This document shows positions 27,411 through 36,529 of a stretch of DNA of 64,000 bases, one piece after another. Below the pieces are notes generated by a model, which was given only the letters and a program-made list of their open reading frames with translations, was not told where the DNA came from and did not search any database. The stretch's first letter is position 1. Each line of letters opens with the position of its first letter. A program made the position numbers and the translations under genes. The stretch covers positions 124,001 through 188,000 of the forward strand of contig JACRJX010000041.1 in the NCBI GenBank assembly GCA_016235595.1, written 5' to 3'. Origin of the DNA: Verrucomicrobiota bacterium (lineage in GTDB: Bacteria; Verrucomicrobiota; Verrucomicrobiia; CAIQCK01).

Positions 27411-27525
27411 TCACCGCAATCGGCTCATATCAGAATCAAACCGATAGCTCCCCACCTCCACCTCCAGCACGTCGCGGTCGCCTTCCATGCGCAGGAATTT
27501 CACGCCGGGCGCTTTACCAATCCGT
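27411..27525 (-). pseudogene. Alpha-L-rhamnosidase C-terminal tail remnant
   Basis: On the minus strand a frame ending at TGA 27411 reads APGVKFLRMEGDRDVLEVEV then GSYRFDSD. That is the characteristic last beta-strand segment of GH78 alpha-L-rhamnosidases. Only ~35 codons remain; upstream sequence shows AATCACGAATC-type direct repeats near 27550. Confidence 0.4.
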
Positions 27526-27672
27526 ATTCCGCACTTCTTCGCCCTTCACGAATCACGAATCATCTTTCACGAGTCACGCCTCCCCATCTCCGTGACCAGC
27601 CGATGACCGGCAATGAATCCGTCAAGAAGCAGGAACCGACGCCGATTAGGGCGGTGCGTTGTCGGCGAGGGT

Positions 27673-28383
27673 TCAAGAAAGCAGGACGCACTCGGCGATA
27701 CGAACCGAAACAATCTGCCTCTCTCTTGCAGTCACTTGGATCACTGCCGCAAAATCTTGTCCCTTCGTTCGGTGTGCGATCGCCGCAATGTGAGCGGCCT
27801 GAGTGAGCATCGCAACGCATCCCTCTGTCCCGAAGCCATGACATCCCGCGGCCACAATCATGATTCTGTCGGGGTTGAGGGGGTTGGCCCTCTTTATCAA
27901 AACACCAAAATCCAAACCGAAATGACCATTGACGTCCATCTCCGGAACAAAGTCCTTTGGCGTGGCGCGAAGAACGCATCGACCCACGTCGATATGATAA
28001 GGCACGCCCGCGCCCGTGGCGGACCAAAGCTGCTCGGTGACCTTATTTGCGGCTGGTCCGCCCAAAACAATCAGATTGTTATCCGACAATTCTGACAGCG
28101 AAACGCCCGCTCCGCAGGGCGATGTTGCTACGCGAATTTGAGCCAAGACTTGCTGTAATGCAGCAAATGAGCGTGTTTCGTTTAGGCTTACGCGCTCAGT
28201 GCTGCTGGGCTTGGGCCCTGGACGCGTGCTCAGCACGATCCGAGTCGCACCGCCCGAACGGAAAGCCCCGAAGACTTGCCGAATATGCCTTCGGCGGATG
28301 AACTCTGTCAAAATCCGGACTCCCAACCCGGCGCAAAAGAACACTAGATTACCTACCACTCCAATAATTAGGTCGTATGTCAT
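27673..28383 (-). CDS. Membrane-anchored hypothetical protein of the TMK-Nudix operon
   Basis: 236 residues. One N-terminal transmembrane helix (about 4-26), a basic FIRRRH stretch, then a soluble alpha/beta domain with two glycine-rich segments, NLIVLGGPAANKVTE and AAGCHGFGTEG, plus a PLNPDR-type motif. I know similar hypothetical proteins with the GxHGxGT motif but no assigned function; a nucleotide-binding role is a guess. Overlaps the Nudix gene by 4 bases. Confidence 0.75.
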   Translation of the reverse strand: MTYDLIIGVVGNLVFFCAGLGVRILTEFIRRRHIRQVFGAFRSGGATRIVLSTRPGPKPSSTERVSLNETRSFAALQQVLAQIRVATSPCGAGVSLSELSDNNLIVLGGPAANKVTEQLWSATGAGVPYHIDVGRCVLRATPKDFVPEMDVNGHFGLDFGVLIKRANPLNPDRIMIVAAGCHGFGTEGCVAMLTQAAHIAAIAHRTKGQDFAAVIQVTARERQIVSVRIAECVLLS

Positions 28384-28835
28384 CGGCGAGCCGCTTCCAA
28401 CAACAGTATTTGAATTCCCACTACAGTAGGAGCGTGAGTGATTGCCCCGCTTGCGATCATCCGTTCCAATTCGGCCAAAGAATACAAGTGAGATGAAAAC
28501 TGCCCTACCGAGCTGCGGCTTGTATATCGTCCTCGCACCAGATGCGTGACATGTTTTGAGACCGAGAAATCCATATTCAACGAAACCAGGAGGGTAGGCT
28601 CAGTCCACATAATTCCAGCTTCCTCCATCAACTCACGCGAAGCAGCTACCAACACGTCTTCTCCTAGTTCGATTTCTCCGCCGGGAAGTTCAAACGTGTC
28701 CGATGCGAGACCAGGTCGCTTCTGACGAACCAAAGTAATTTCACCTCCGTTAGTTACTGCAATGGCAACTACCGATTCCGGAAAGATTAGAAGGCCGCTT
28801 GTTTGATCGAAGTCAATTGGCGGGGTGGGCATCAT
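28380..28835 (-). CDS. Nudix hydrolase
   Basis: 151 residues with an intact Nudix box, GGEIELGEDVLVAASRELME followed by EAG, which binds metal and hydrolyses nucleoside-diphosphate-X substrates. The PGGE start and strand order fit the family. It overlaps the membrane protein gene downstream and the kinase gene upstream by 4 bases each, so all three are made together. The substrate is probably a nucleotide related to the kinase product. Confidence 0.9.
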   Translation of the reverse strand: MMPTPPIDFDQTSGLLIFPESVVAIAVTNGGEITLVRQKRPGLASDTFELPGGEIELGEDVLVAASRELMEEAGIMWTEPTLLVSLNMDFSVSKHVTHLVRGRYTSRSSVGQFSSHLYSLAELERMIASGAITHAPTVVGIQILLLEAARR

Positions 28836-29443
28836 GCTGGCGTCATCCCGAGTTCAGGCGCATTCAACGCGAGACGGTTCATCATCATTGCAACATTGTC
28901 TTCAATCGAATTCTGCTGAGTCAAAACACGGTCCCATGATCCGCGCTCCTGGAGAAGCGAAAATACGCGCGTTCCATAGCGACCTATTGTTTGGCGCTTC
29001 CTCCCACTTATGTGCCCATCTCGAGCAATAATCCGGTTCTGACGAATTGCCGGAGGGCACACCAAAAGGAATTTCGCGATACACGCTAATTCCGGCAACT
29101 CGACTAACGGTATAGTCCGCTCGGCGGAAGGCAGAGCTAAATAATAAGCTCGAACGGAATCTACGTATCGGTCAGCCACGACAACATCAAAAGGAGCGAT
29201 CACATCTTCTCGATAGGACTCGAGGAAGGCGGCGGCAGTAAGCAGGTGCCTAGTTGACGCATCAATGGTAGCGCTTTGACGACGAATGTAATGCCCCACA
29301 TTTCCATTAGAATAATCTATGTGGCAACAATTCACACCAAGGGTATTCAGTCGATTGGAAATAGCTGTAGAAATAGTCGTCTTACCCGAACCGTCCAGTC
29401 CTTCAACAACAATGATTTTCGGGCCTATCGTGCGTCGCTTCAT
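28832..29443 (-). CDS. Thymidylate kinase-like protein
   Basis: 203 residues. P-loop GLDGSGKTT (about 15-23), DRYVDS segment (about 92-97) typical of dTMP kinases, and a LID-like basic region (ISGRKRQTIGRYG). It would phosphorylate dTMP or a related nucleotide. Being embedded in an accessory three-gene operon rather than a housekeeping locus suggests a specialised role. First gene of the operon. Confidence 0.85.
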   Translation of the reverse strand: MKRRTIGPKIIVVEGLDGSGKTTISTAISNRLNTLGVNCCHIDYSNGNVGHYIRRQSATIDASTRHLLTAAAFLESYREDVIAPFDVVVADRYVDSVRAYYLALPSAERTIPLVELPELACIAKFLLVCPPAIRQNRIIARDGHISGRKRQTIGRYGTRVFSLLQERGSWDRVLTQQNSIEDNVAMMMNRLALNAPELGMTPA

Positions 29444-29910
29444 TTGTTGATGGTGAATTCGGATCAGGCCTCAACATCTAACACCGCTCACGTCTTCTTC
29501 GCCAACTCCGCGCTGTGGGCTTTGATATTTTGGATGGGTTCGAGGATGTGATCCGTGGCGCTGTGGTCGGCCAAAAAGCAGAAACCGGGACTGCTCGATG
29601 GTAGCCACGCAAATCGGCTTGTTGTCTTTCAGTTCCTTGAAGCTCTCCCAACACGCCTTCATAACCCACTGTTGCAAGCATACACTTTTGGTTTGACCCG
29701 TCAACGCTGGAATCCTCTCCGCGCAACTCCAACGTTCAGGATCGACATCACCGAGCATCATGCAGGATCTCGATCCAGTGCGCCATCGCTTTCCGATTTT
29801 GCCCCGCAAGTTACGGGACGATGTTGGGAGACACGTTCACCCTCGACATCTTACTAAAGTGATGCTAAGCAACCACGTCACCCGAGAGCAGCGGAGAATA
29901 CGTAATCATT
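29444..29910. other. Stretch without a convincing gene
   Basis: About 470 bases. A minus-strand frame contains PICVATIEQSRFLLFGRPQR, perhaps a relic, but no family or start is evident. Confidence 0.4.
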
Positions 29911-30258
29911 ATGAACCTGACAACTTTGACATCATCAGACCTCGCGAAGATCACCACGCTCCTCAAGAAGAAGGAAGCTCTGCTTGAACGTATCGGCAAG
30001 GTGGACGCCAAACTGTCAGCCTTTGAATCCGGCGAACCTGCGGCCGCTGTGGTGGCCAAGAAGCGTGGGATGAGTGCGGCAGGAAGGGCTGCCATAGCCA
30101 GAGCCCAGAAAGCCCGTTGGGCCAAGCTCAAGGGCAAGAAGGCAGTCAAACCGGTTGCGAAGAAGAAGCACAAGATGTCCGCCGCTGGTCGTGCTGCCAT
30201 TGCGGCTGCTGCCAAGGCCCGATGGGCAAGAGTCAGGGCGGAGAAGGCTGGAAAATAG
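29911..30258 (+). CDS. Lys/Ala-rich DNA-binding-like protein
   Basis: 115 residues, pI very high. An N-terminal coiled coil (about 7-45) is followed by two copies of a basic motif, MSAAGRAAIARAQKARWAK and MSAAGRAAIAAAAKARWAR, joined by a Lys-rich linker. The motif resembles NUMOD3/AT-hook-like DNA-binding segments in small histone-like proteins. Probably a nucleoid-associated or regulatory protein. A broken second copy lies at 21284-21590. Confidence 0.75.
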   Translation: MNLTTLTSSDLAKITTLLKKKEALLERIGKVDAKLSAFESGEPAAAVVAKKRGMSAAGRAAIARAQKARWAKLKGKKAVKPVAKKKHKMSAAGRAAIAAAAKARWARVRAEKAGK

Positions 30259-30607
30259 GTCTTCCCCGACGGCATTTCAGCAGATGTTGTTTTCAGGTGT
30301 CAGCCCGGCATCGAGCACAGCTACTTTTCCTTCACCTGCACCGTTCCGTTTGATGTTGGAACGGCTGGCGGGACTTGAATCGTGATTGGACCGGTTTTCG
30401 CCATTGCAACCTCTTGGTGGTTGATGTTGTTGTTTCCACTCACATCAATACCAAGAAGGAGACGCCTTCTTCAAAGTGCGAGAGATTCCCCACTTTATCA
30501 ACAAAGCGAGACGACTGTTTGTGGTGTCGCGAGCGGATAAAGCTACTCGATGGCACAAAGCACTCGCGTGTAGGCTGCCTTGCCAGCATATACGGCCCTG
30601 TCGCCAC
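30259..30607. other. Spacer before the convergent operon end
   Basis: About 350 bases between the Lys-rich gene and the 3' end of the minus-strand operon; nothing recognised. Confidence 0.4.
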
Positions 30608-31948
30608 TCATTGTTTGGATGTGGCATTTAAAGAACTTGCGCACAACAGTATCTCTGGCCAGTGTGGCAGATAATCGCCCGCATTGGTGATGTATTTAAT
30701 CTGCAGACGTTCAGCCCAACAACTAAGTGCAGGCGATTGAGAAAACTCACCGAAAATTACTTCGAAGTTGTTCGAATGCTGTTTTGATACACTAACTTCA
30801 AAAGGTAAGATACTAGGATTAAGCAAAACCACTTTCGAGGCCGCTGCGGTTACTTGATTTAGTCGCGTCTTGTCTTCTGATGTTAATGTTCCTGAAATAA
30901 TCACAGTTTTGCCCGAAACATTGTCCAAAGCTTCCAAAGACTCAACGAAACCTACAGGGGAAGGACTGGAATGTCTTCGGAATACCTTTCCGTAATAGCG
31001 TCCGACAATAGTCGAATCGGCAACCAGCCACGTGAGAGGCTCCCCCCAACCGACGATCACTCGCACTGGAGAACCTTGAACCTCGCTACGAGTACTGCCA
31101 CATAATATGAACACGACATTCGTTACAACCGCGACACCAGCGGGGAAAGACCACCAGAGCGGTTTGGGCCACTGCCTGTGCTTCACACGATCCCAAAGCG
31201 CTGCCGCCAAGCTCGCGATGGGCACAACCCAGAGCCATGGCGACTCCGCAACGGTGCTAAACACGGCTGCTGTCGCAAATGCCACCCACACCCCCAGGGC
31301 AATGGTCCGAACTGTGCCTCCGGGAGTAGGCCAACAGATCAGGAAAACGATTGCCAAACTCAACACGTAAAGAAACCTCATTGGCCAACCAAACTCGACC
31401 AACCAAGTAAGGTGGCTACTTACCATCGTGCGGTATTGCTCGGACCGATTTACCGATTGGTACCACTGCATATAGGCACGACCTGAATTACCCAATCCCC
31501 AACCAGTCGGTGCATCCACCATCATTCTCGGAGCGATTTTCCACAGTTCGATCCGGTTAGTGATGGAACGATCTGTTTGCAGCACTTTGGGGGAACAGCG
31601 CTCATGAGCCTTGAGGCACACCGTAGCAAGCAGCAGAGTCAAAGTGGAAATCGTAACACCAATAATACATCTCCTAGGCCACGCCCCTCGCGCCCCCCTA
31701 ATTACGACGAGCAATCCTGCAAACATGGCGAAGAGACCGCCTCGCGAAAAAGTATGAATCAGACATATCCCCATGCCCGTAAACAGCGCCAGAGCCACCC
31801 AGAACCCCCAGCGCCGAAGGCTGTTGAGCCACCACACTGCCACCATTAGCATGGCAATGAGAGCGGCGGTTTTGTTTGGATTCCCGAGCCCCCAGTCCAT
31901 CCGCCAGATGCCTTGGTAGAAATACTCATCCATCAGCGATTGACCCAT
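30608..31948 (-). CDS. O-antigen ligase/polymerase-like membrane protein
   Basis: 446 residues. About seven to eight transmembrane helices in the first 290 residues and a periplasmic loop with a WGLGNSGRAYMQWYQSVN segment, as in O-antigen ligase (Wzy_C/WaaL) proteins. A soluble ~160-residue C-terminal domain follows. The N-terminus is short for the family, which usually has further helices, so it may be a trimmed or divergent member. Last gene of the radical SAM operon; its start overlaps the hydrolase gene by 16 bases. It may attach or polymerise glycans on the exported product. Confidence 0.75.
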   Translation of the reverse strand: MGQSLMDEYFYQGIWRMDWGLGNPNKTAALIAMLMVAVWWLNSLRRWGFWVALALFTGMGICLIHTFSRGGLFAMFAGLLVVIRGARGAWPRRCIIGVTISTLTLLLATVCLKAHERCSPKVLQTDRSITNRIELWKIAPRMMVDAPTGWGLGNSGRAYMQWYQSVNRSEQYRTMVSSHLTWLVEFGWPMRFLYVLSLAIVFLICWPTPGGTVRTIALGVWVAFATAAVFSTVAESPWLWVVPIASLAAALWDRVKHRQWPKPLWWSFPAGVAVVTNVVFILCGSTRSEVQGSPVRVIVGWGEPLTWLVADSTIVGRYYGKVFRRHSSPSPVGFVESLEALDNVSGKTVIISGTLTSEDKTRLNQVTAAASKVVLLNPSILPFEVSVSKQHSNNFEVIFGEFSQSPALSCWAERLQIKYITNAGDYLPHWPEILLCASSLNATSKQ

Positions 31949-33405
31949 GCTTGCGCAATTGCCTTACTGGGCAGAGGTACGCGAAACTCAGATGGTACCA
32001 TTGCTTGCTGTTCAACCGGAAATACTTCCTGATTGATTATGTCTCCAACAAACGGTGGACTTCGAAAACTAGTCAGCCATGGTTCAGAAGAACTGCTGAC
32101 TGTATGTGACGGCCAGACTGCAATTGTCCGCCCTATTCGTTTGCTATCGGCATCACGCTGATCGCGCACGCTCAACGCGTAGCTGAAAAATTCCAAGCCC
32201 AGCTTATCTGCGACAGGATGTCCGCCGTGACCTAAGCCTGCAATGGCTTTATAAACAATCGGATAACCAAGTGTTTTGCATTCCGCGTAAAAACGCTTGG
32301 ATCGTTCGTATCCAGCCTCTAGTTCTCCCGTCGTGAGACACCAGAGGACTCGATTGGCCTCTCGCGTCGGTTTGTCAAAGCTACTGGGCACATGCACATG
32401 CACGGCGAGAAAATATTCTGGCTTCCTCAAAGCTAGTCGACAAGCATATTGAGCAGAGCCGGAAATGCCCCACAATAGAAAGTCCTTGCTAGGCAAACCA
32501 TACCGCCTCGTCAGGTATTCGACGCCCCGCGCCCAAGCTCGTGACACATCGTCGAAAGTGTCGTCCATTTCCCTATTAACAGACCGCTTCTGTTCGTCCC
32601 AGCTTTTCCTAGGATTCCAAAGACTTCGAGATCCCCAGCACAGAATCACGAGTTTGTTGCGTTCTGCAAATTGAAGTAAGCCCTTCATTTCCTGTCCTGG
32701 CTCTATGCTCTGCAGTTTTCGCCTGATTTCGGCCACATTGCCCGCGAGCAGGCACATCGCCAGCACACCATTGGCTTTTGTGGCATCCTGCATGCCTATG
32801 GGGGGGCGCAGAAAGAGCGTAATCTGGGGTTGCTTCGGATTCTCCGTCCGTACAACGTGCTCAATGACGGGGTCCATTGCCATCGGACGCTCCACCAACC
32901 TCCCCATCATCGCCCCGACTACGCGCTTTTCTGGATAATCCAGTGATTCCAATACGGTCGTTTCCGGAACCGTTCTTGCAGCAGCCTGATACTCGTCGCC
33001 AAACACCACCACCGCTTGCCACTTCGCAGATCGCATCTTAGCGGGAATCGTAAAAAATACGGTCTCTGCTTTTGAAGCGTTTAGAAACACTGGCATCGTG
33101 TATTTCTGACCGTTCATCTGTGTAACAACACTTGGTTTCACTAGCGTTAGGACGTGCTGACCCTTCTCGTCGAAAAAATGAACCCGGACAAACAGTGAAT
33201 CTGTTCTTACTTTTTCTCTAGCAACGATCCGCACTTCGAGAAATGGGATGAAAGCCTTAGGGGGCTTCTTTGCTTCTAGTGTCATCGGAACTCTGGGCGG
33301 TCGCTGGTGGTATTCGATCTTCTGAATACAAAACAAGTCAGCCGCAGCCGCCGGGGCAGCCAGAGCCAATACGGCCGCAAAGTGTATTGCCTTATTTATG
33401 TTCAT
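31933..33405 (-). CDS. Exported alpha/beta hydrolase (operon copy 2)
   Basis: About 490 residues from the ATG at 33405 (MNINKAIHFAAVLALAAPAA), which supplies a Sec signal peptide. A beta-rich N-terminal region (about 20-185) precedes an alpha/beta hydrolase domain (about 190-430) with nucleophile elbow GISGSAQ and a late GLGHGGH segment likely holding the catalytic His. Substrate unknown. Starts at an ATGA overlap with the upstream hydrolase. Confidence 0.8.
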   Translation of the reverse strand: MNINKAIHFAAVLALAAPAAAADLFCIQKIEYHQRPPRVPMTLEAKKPPKAFIPFLEVRIVAREKVRTDSLFVRVHFFDEKGQHVLTLVKPSVVTQMNGQKYTMPVFLNASKAETVFFTIPAKMRSAKWQAVVVFGDEYQAAARTVPETTVLESLDYPEKRVVGAMMGRLVERPMAMDPVIEHVVRTENPKQPQITLFLRPPIGMQDATKANGVLAMCLLAGNVAEIRRKLQSIEPGQEMKGLLQFAERNKLVILCWGSRSLWNPRKSWDEQKRSVNREMDDTFDDVSRAWARGVEYLTRRYGLPSKDFLLWGISGSAQYACRLALRKPEYFLAVHVHVPSSFDKPTREANRVLWCLTTGELEAGYERSKRFYAECKTLGYPIVYKAIAGLGHGGHPVADKLGLEFFSYALSVRDQRDADSKRIGRTIAVWPSHTVSSSSEPWLTSFRSPPFVGDIINQEVFPVEQQAMVPSEFRVPLPSKAIAQAWVNR

Positions 33406-34241
33406 GGCGCATGGAGGTTTCGCCACTGTGACAGCAGTCTCACATTCGGCAGCCACCCGGTCAGCGACGGGTACTGTCGGACAATGTCGTCCGTAACGAT
33501 GTTCCCGTTGTCGATATCAACCCAAAAACCAGTGCTCATCACCGACGGGCTCCTCCGGTTTTCGAGAATTGATTCGAAATAATATCGTACGAACGACTCA
33601 ACCCTGCCGTCCGGAGAGTGGCTGTTGTTTGAAACACTGATCCAGAGCCATGTCTTGCCCGCCGCCCGGCCCTGTTTAAAATAGACGAGGGAAGCTCCGT
33701 ACCGCTCGTCGTTTTCACCGCAAGCCACAATGCCAGGGGGCATGGCAGCTGACGGCTTCGGCTCATCCCACCATCCCGCTGAGTAGGCGCACCAAGCGAT
33801 GACGCGATCCGGTTTCCACTCAGCAAAACGCGAGGTGAAATGCGCCCCGCCTGAGAAGCCGTATAGCAGCATGGGTCGCTCACGACCGTACAGCTTTTTA
33901 ACGCCATCGAGGAGGAGTTTCCCCGAACCACTCTGCGCATAATAATATCCCTTGCCGTTGTGTAAATCCTCCAGCTCGGAGGCAAAAGAGACTCCTACCA
34001 AGCCGAGACTCTGTTTCTTAGCAAACGCTTGCCAGTCGGGGCTGCAGATCAGAGACTCCGCATTGCCGTTGCATCCAGGACAAAGCACTAACACAGCCTT
34101 GACATCCGCAATTATTTCGGCATGGTAAAGGTCTGCCCGTATCATGCCAGGGATGGGTTTGAGAGAACACCGCGTGATAGTCTCGGCACAATAAACATCG
34201 GCCAAGAAGAGGAACACTACAATTGCCCATCGCATCCTCAT
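33402..34241 (-). CDS. Exported alpha/beta hydrolase (operon copy 1)
   Basis: About 279 residues from ATG 34241 (MRMRWAIVVFLFLADVYC), a signal peptide start. Nucleophile elbow GFSGGAH (about 130-136), with VVACGEND-like and NNSHSPDG segments later in the fold as candidate acid and His positions. Resembles polyhydroxybutyrate depolymerase/esterase-type secreted hydrolases. It could release or tailor the modified Cys-rich protein or process an ester-linked partner; that is inference from the operon. Confidence 0.8.
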   Translation of the reverse strand: MRMRWAIVVFLFLADVYCAETITRCSLKPIPGMIRADLYHAEIIADVKAVLVLCPGCNGNAESLICSPDWQAFAKKQSLGLVGVSFASELEDLHNGKGYYYAQSGSGKLLLDGVKKLYGRERPMLLYGFSGGAHFTSRFAEWKPDRVIAWCAYSAGWWDEPKPSAAMPPGIVACGENDERYGASLVYFKQGRAAGKTWLWISVSNNSHSPDGRVESFVRYYFESILENRRSPSVMSTGFWVDIDNGNIVTDDIVRQYPSLTGWLPNVRLLSQWRNLHAP

Positions 34242-34278
34242 GCGCTTATTCGTTGGGCACAGACGCAGGGCGTCATAA

Positions 34279-35262
34279 CTACCGAGTGCCGATGCCTGTT
34301 TCCTTAAGCACAATATCTACACCCGTGATCGTGTTGCCTTGGCTCGAGGGCAATGTACGCCAGTTGATCTTCTTCTTTTCTTCGACCGTCCTTTCTTGAT
34401 CGTTAAGACTTTTCAACTTCAACTGCCACATAACATTCAGAACACGCCGAGCCGGACTGCTCAACCCCTCCGGTACGAGAGGCACCCTTGGCCTGTTTGC
34501 CTTTTCTTGTACGAACCCATCGGCCTTTACGTATATCTGAACAAAAAAGGGATACTCACCGTGTCCGGTCGGATCACCACCTGTCAAATAGCCTGCAATA
34601 CGGTGAATATCCTGTGGAACTAGCCCCTTCAACTCGTACGACCCGTCAGCACCGGATACTGCAACGCGTCTGGGAAACTGCCTTGCAACCTCTTCCACCA
34701 TCCAAGGGTCTGGTTCTCCACGCACCCTCGCACCCGCAATGGGCTTGCCATGAATATCAACTATACGTCCTCTAATAGTAACAAGATCCGAGCGAATGGT
34801 CAGTGTCACATTTGTCAGGTTTGCATTTACGAACACCCGTTGTTGGAAAGACACATCTCCCATTTCAGATAGCGATGCAGTGATCTGGTGCTCTCCGTGC
34901 TGTAAGCCGATGAATTTGTAATGTCCGTTTGCGTCAGCAACGATTGTTTGCTTGTCTGATGCTCCCTGTATCGTGAGCACGACATTTGTCGCGGGGCGTT
35001 TTGTGCATATTATTCTTCCCAAGGCTTGCTGGAACTCCTCCCACGACTTGGACGCATCAAGTGCTGTTAGACGATCCGAGGAGAGGTCCTGTGTGACATC
35101 TATAATGGTTCCTCCGATATCGAATTTGTTTGGTGGGGGGGTCAGTAACGGTTTGAGCGATATCCCTTTTACGGCTTCTCCTCCATATGCTGCGCTGGAT
35201 AAACCGAGATACATGCATATCACGAAACCGCTAAACATTGTATGTGGCCTAAGTCGTTTCAT
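34279..35262 (-). CDS. Exported protein with carboxypeptidase-regulatory-like domains
   Basis: About 327 residues from ATG 35262. Signal peptide about 1-27 (FVICMYLGLSSAAYGGE). Two beta-sandwich CarboxypepD_reg-like units: first about 95-160 (VVLTIQGASDKQTIVADANG), second about 165-250 (TIRGRIVDIHGKPIAGARVR). These domains act as surface spacers or ligand binders. It follows the Cys-rich protein in the operon, which suggests it is part of the same exported structure. Confidence 0.82.
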   Translation of the reverse strand: MKRLRPHTMFSGFVICMYLGLSSAAYGGEAVKGISLKPLLTPPPNKFDIGGTIIDVTQDLSSDRLTALDASKSWEEFQQALGRIICTKRPATNVVLTIQGASDKQTIVADANGHYKFIGLQHGEHQITASLSEMGDVSFQQRVFVNANLTNVTLTIRSDLVTIRGRIVDIHGKPIAGARVRGEPDPWMVEEVARQFPRRVAVSGADGSYELKGLVPQDIHRIAGYLTGGDPTGHGEYPFFVQIYVKADGFVQEKANRPRVPLVPEGLSSPARRVLNVMWQLKLKSLNDQERTVEEKKKINWRTLPSSQGNTITGVDIVLKETGIGTR

Positions 35263-35329
35263 ACATATCACCGTTATTAGAGATTCAACTATTCTGCATT
35301 TTTACCGGAATATAGACACAGCAACACTC

Positions 35330-36502
35330 TTATTCCACATAGTCTCCACCAGAACAGCTGTCCTCGGTACCGCAGTCGTCCTCGGTGCTGCAGCTTTCCT
35401 CGGTGCCGCAACAGTCAGCCTCGGCACTGCATTCGTCAGTGTTGAATGCTCCCGCCGGAGGCTCATCTCCTCCACTGCAGCCTCCTCCAGCAGTACACTC
35501 ATCAGCAGGAGGCTCACCGCCAGGGCACTCGTCCACAGTTGGCCCCCCGCCTGGACATTCGTCGGCATCAGCGACACATTCGTCGCTGTCTGGCATGCCC
35601 TCGAAACAGTAATCGTCGCTTTTGGCGGTCGCAGGGTCACAAGTGTCAACGGTAACCCCCCCACCTGGGCAATGATCCCACAAACCATCCCCTACCTTAT
35701 CTGACTTTCCGTTACATGTGTCTTGCGCCGGTGTGCCATCAATGCATTGGTCGCTCCCCGTACTTATCGGTATGGGGTTAGGATCACACCAATCATCATT
35801 ACCAGATCCGGACCCAGTGTTGGTGCCATTCGTACATACATCATCATTAGTGTAAGTGCATTCATCTGGACTGCCAGTCTTACAGTCATCCTTTGGACTG
35901 AGAATCTCGCAAAAATCTCCTGGGGTACAGTCATCGCCTCCGGCCGAGCCCGATCCCTCCGGTTCACAAGTATCCACTGCGGCATCCCCGCCCGGGCAAA
36001 TGTCCCCCTGTGCAGTTGTTCCTTTTGGTGGGCATTCGTCTTCTGGCAGCCGTAATGTTGGACATTTGTCTCCGATATTGCTATCAAGGCATACATCGTC
36101 GGATGAAGCCCCAGTTGCACATTGATCTGATGTGGCGTCTTCCGCGTCGTTGCAAATATCCGCAGCATGATCGCCAATGTCACACCTGTCTTCAGGCTTT
36201 AAGCCATCAGGGAAACAATTATCCTGCGGCAACGCTTCGCCCGGACAATTGTCCGGGTCGGTTGGGGGAGCACAATTGTCATCTTCGTCCGCGCCACCCG
36301 GGCACGCATCACCGGCGGCGTTCGCTTCTCCCGCCAACAACGTGAAGTTCGACAATGCACCCAGCGCAGCAATCTTAGCAACGCTACGGGCAAACGCTCG
36401 ACGCGAAATCGCTACGTCTTTGGTTGGCACCTTCGGAGGAACTGAGCCTTCTCCATCGTTTGACCGTTCGTTTCCGCGAGGCACAACATTGTTCTCTTTC
36501 AT
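35330..36502 (-). CDS. Tat-exported Asp-X-Cys repeat protein (candidate radical SAM substrate)
   Basis: 390 residues. Residues about 31-63 form a Tat signal: SRRAFAR twin-arginine motif (Arg34-Arg35), hydrophobic stretch and ANA-A cleavage site. The remaining ~325 residues are Asp/Gly/Pro-rich and almost without aliphatic residues, holding 34 Cys at roughly 10-residue spacing. About 31 have Asp two positions before (DNC, DRC, DEC, DTC, DVC and so on), often with CPGG following. No known structural repeat explains this. A radical SAM/SPASM gene is 27 bases upstream in the same operon, and SPASM enzymes are known to make Cys-to-Asp/Glu thioethers (QhpD, ranthipeptides). I infer it is crosslinked in the cytoplasm and exported folded by Tat. 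Alternatives: metal-binding or disulfide-rich surface protein. Confidence 0.85.
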   Translation of the reverse strand: MKENNVVPRGNERSNDGEGSVPPKVPTKDVAISRRAFARSVAKIAALGALSNFTLLAGEANAAGDACPGGADEDDNCAPPTDPDNCPGEALPQDNCFPDGLKPEDRCDIGDHAADICNDAEDATSDQCATGASSDDVCLDSNIGDKCPTLRLPEDECPPKGTTAQGDICPGGDAAVDTCEPEGSGSAGGDDCTPGDFCEILSPKDDCKTGSPDECTYTNDDVCTNGTNTGSGSGNDDWCDPNPIPISTGSDQCIDGTPAQDTCNGKSDKVGDGLWDHCPGGGVTVDTCDPATAKSDDYCFEGMPDSDECVADADECPGGGPTVDECPGGEPPADECTAGGGCSGGDEPPAGAFNTDECSAEADCCGTEESCSTEDDCGTEDSCSGGDYVE

Positions 36503-36529
36503 ATACTGTCCTCTGCATTGCAGCCACGT

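Noticed and set aside
34952..35704. Long plus-strand frame opposite the Cys-rich gene
   Set aside because: Antisense shadow of the Asp-X-Cys gene and its neighbour; composition follows the complementary codons and no start site is present.
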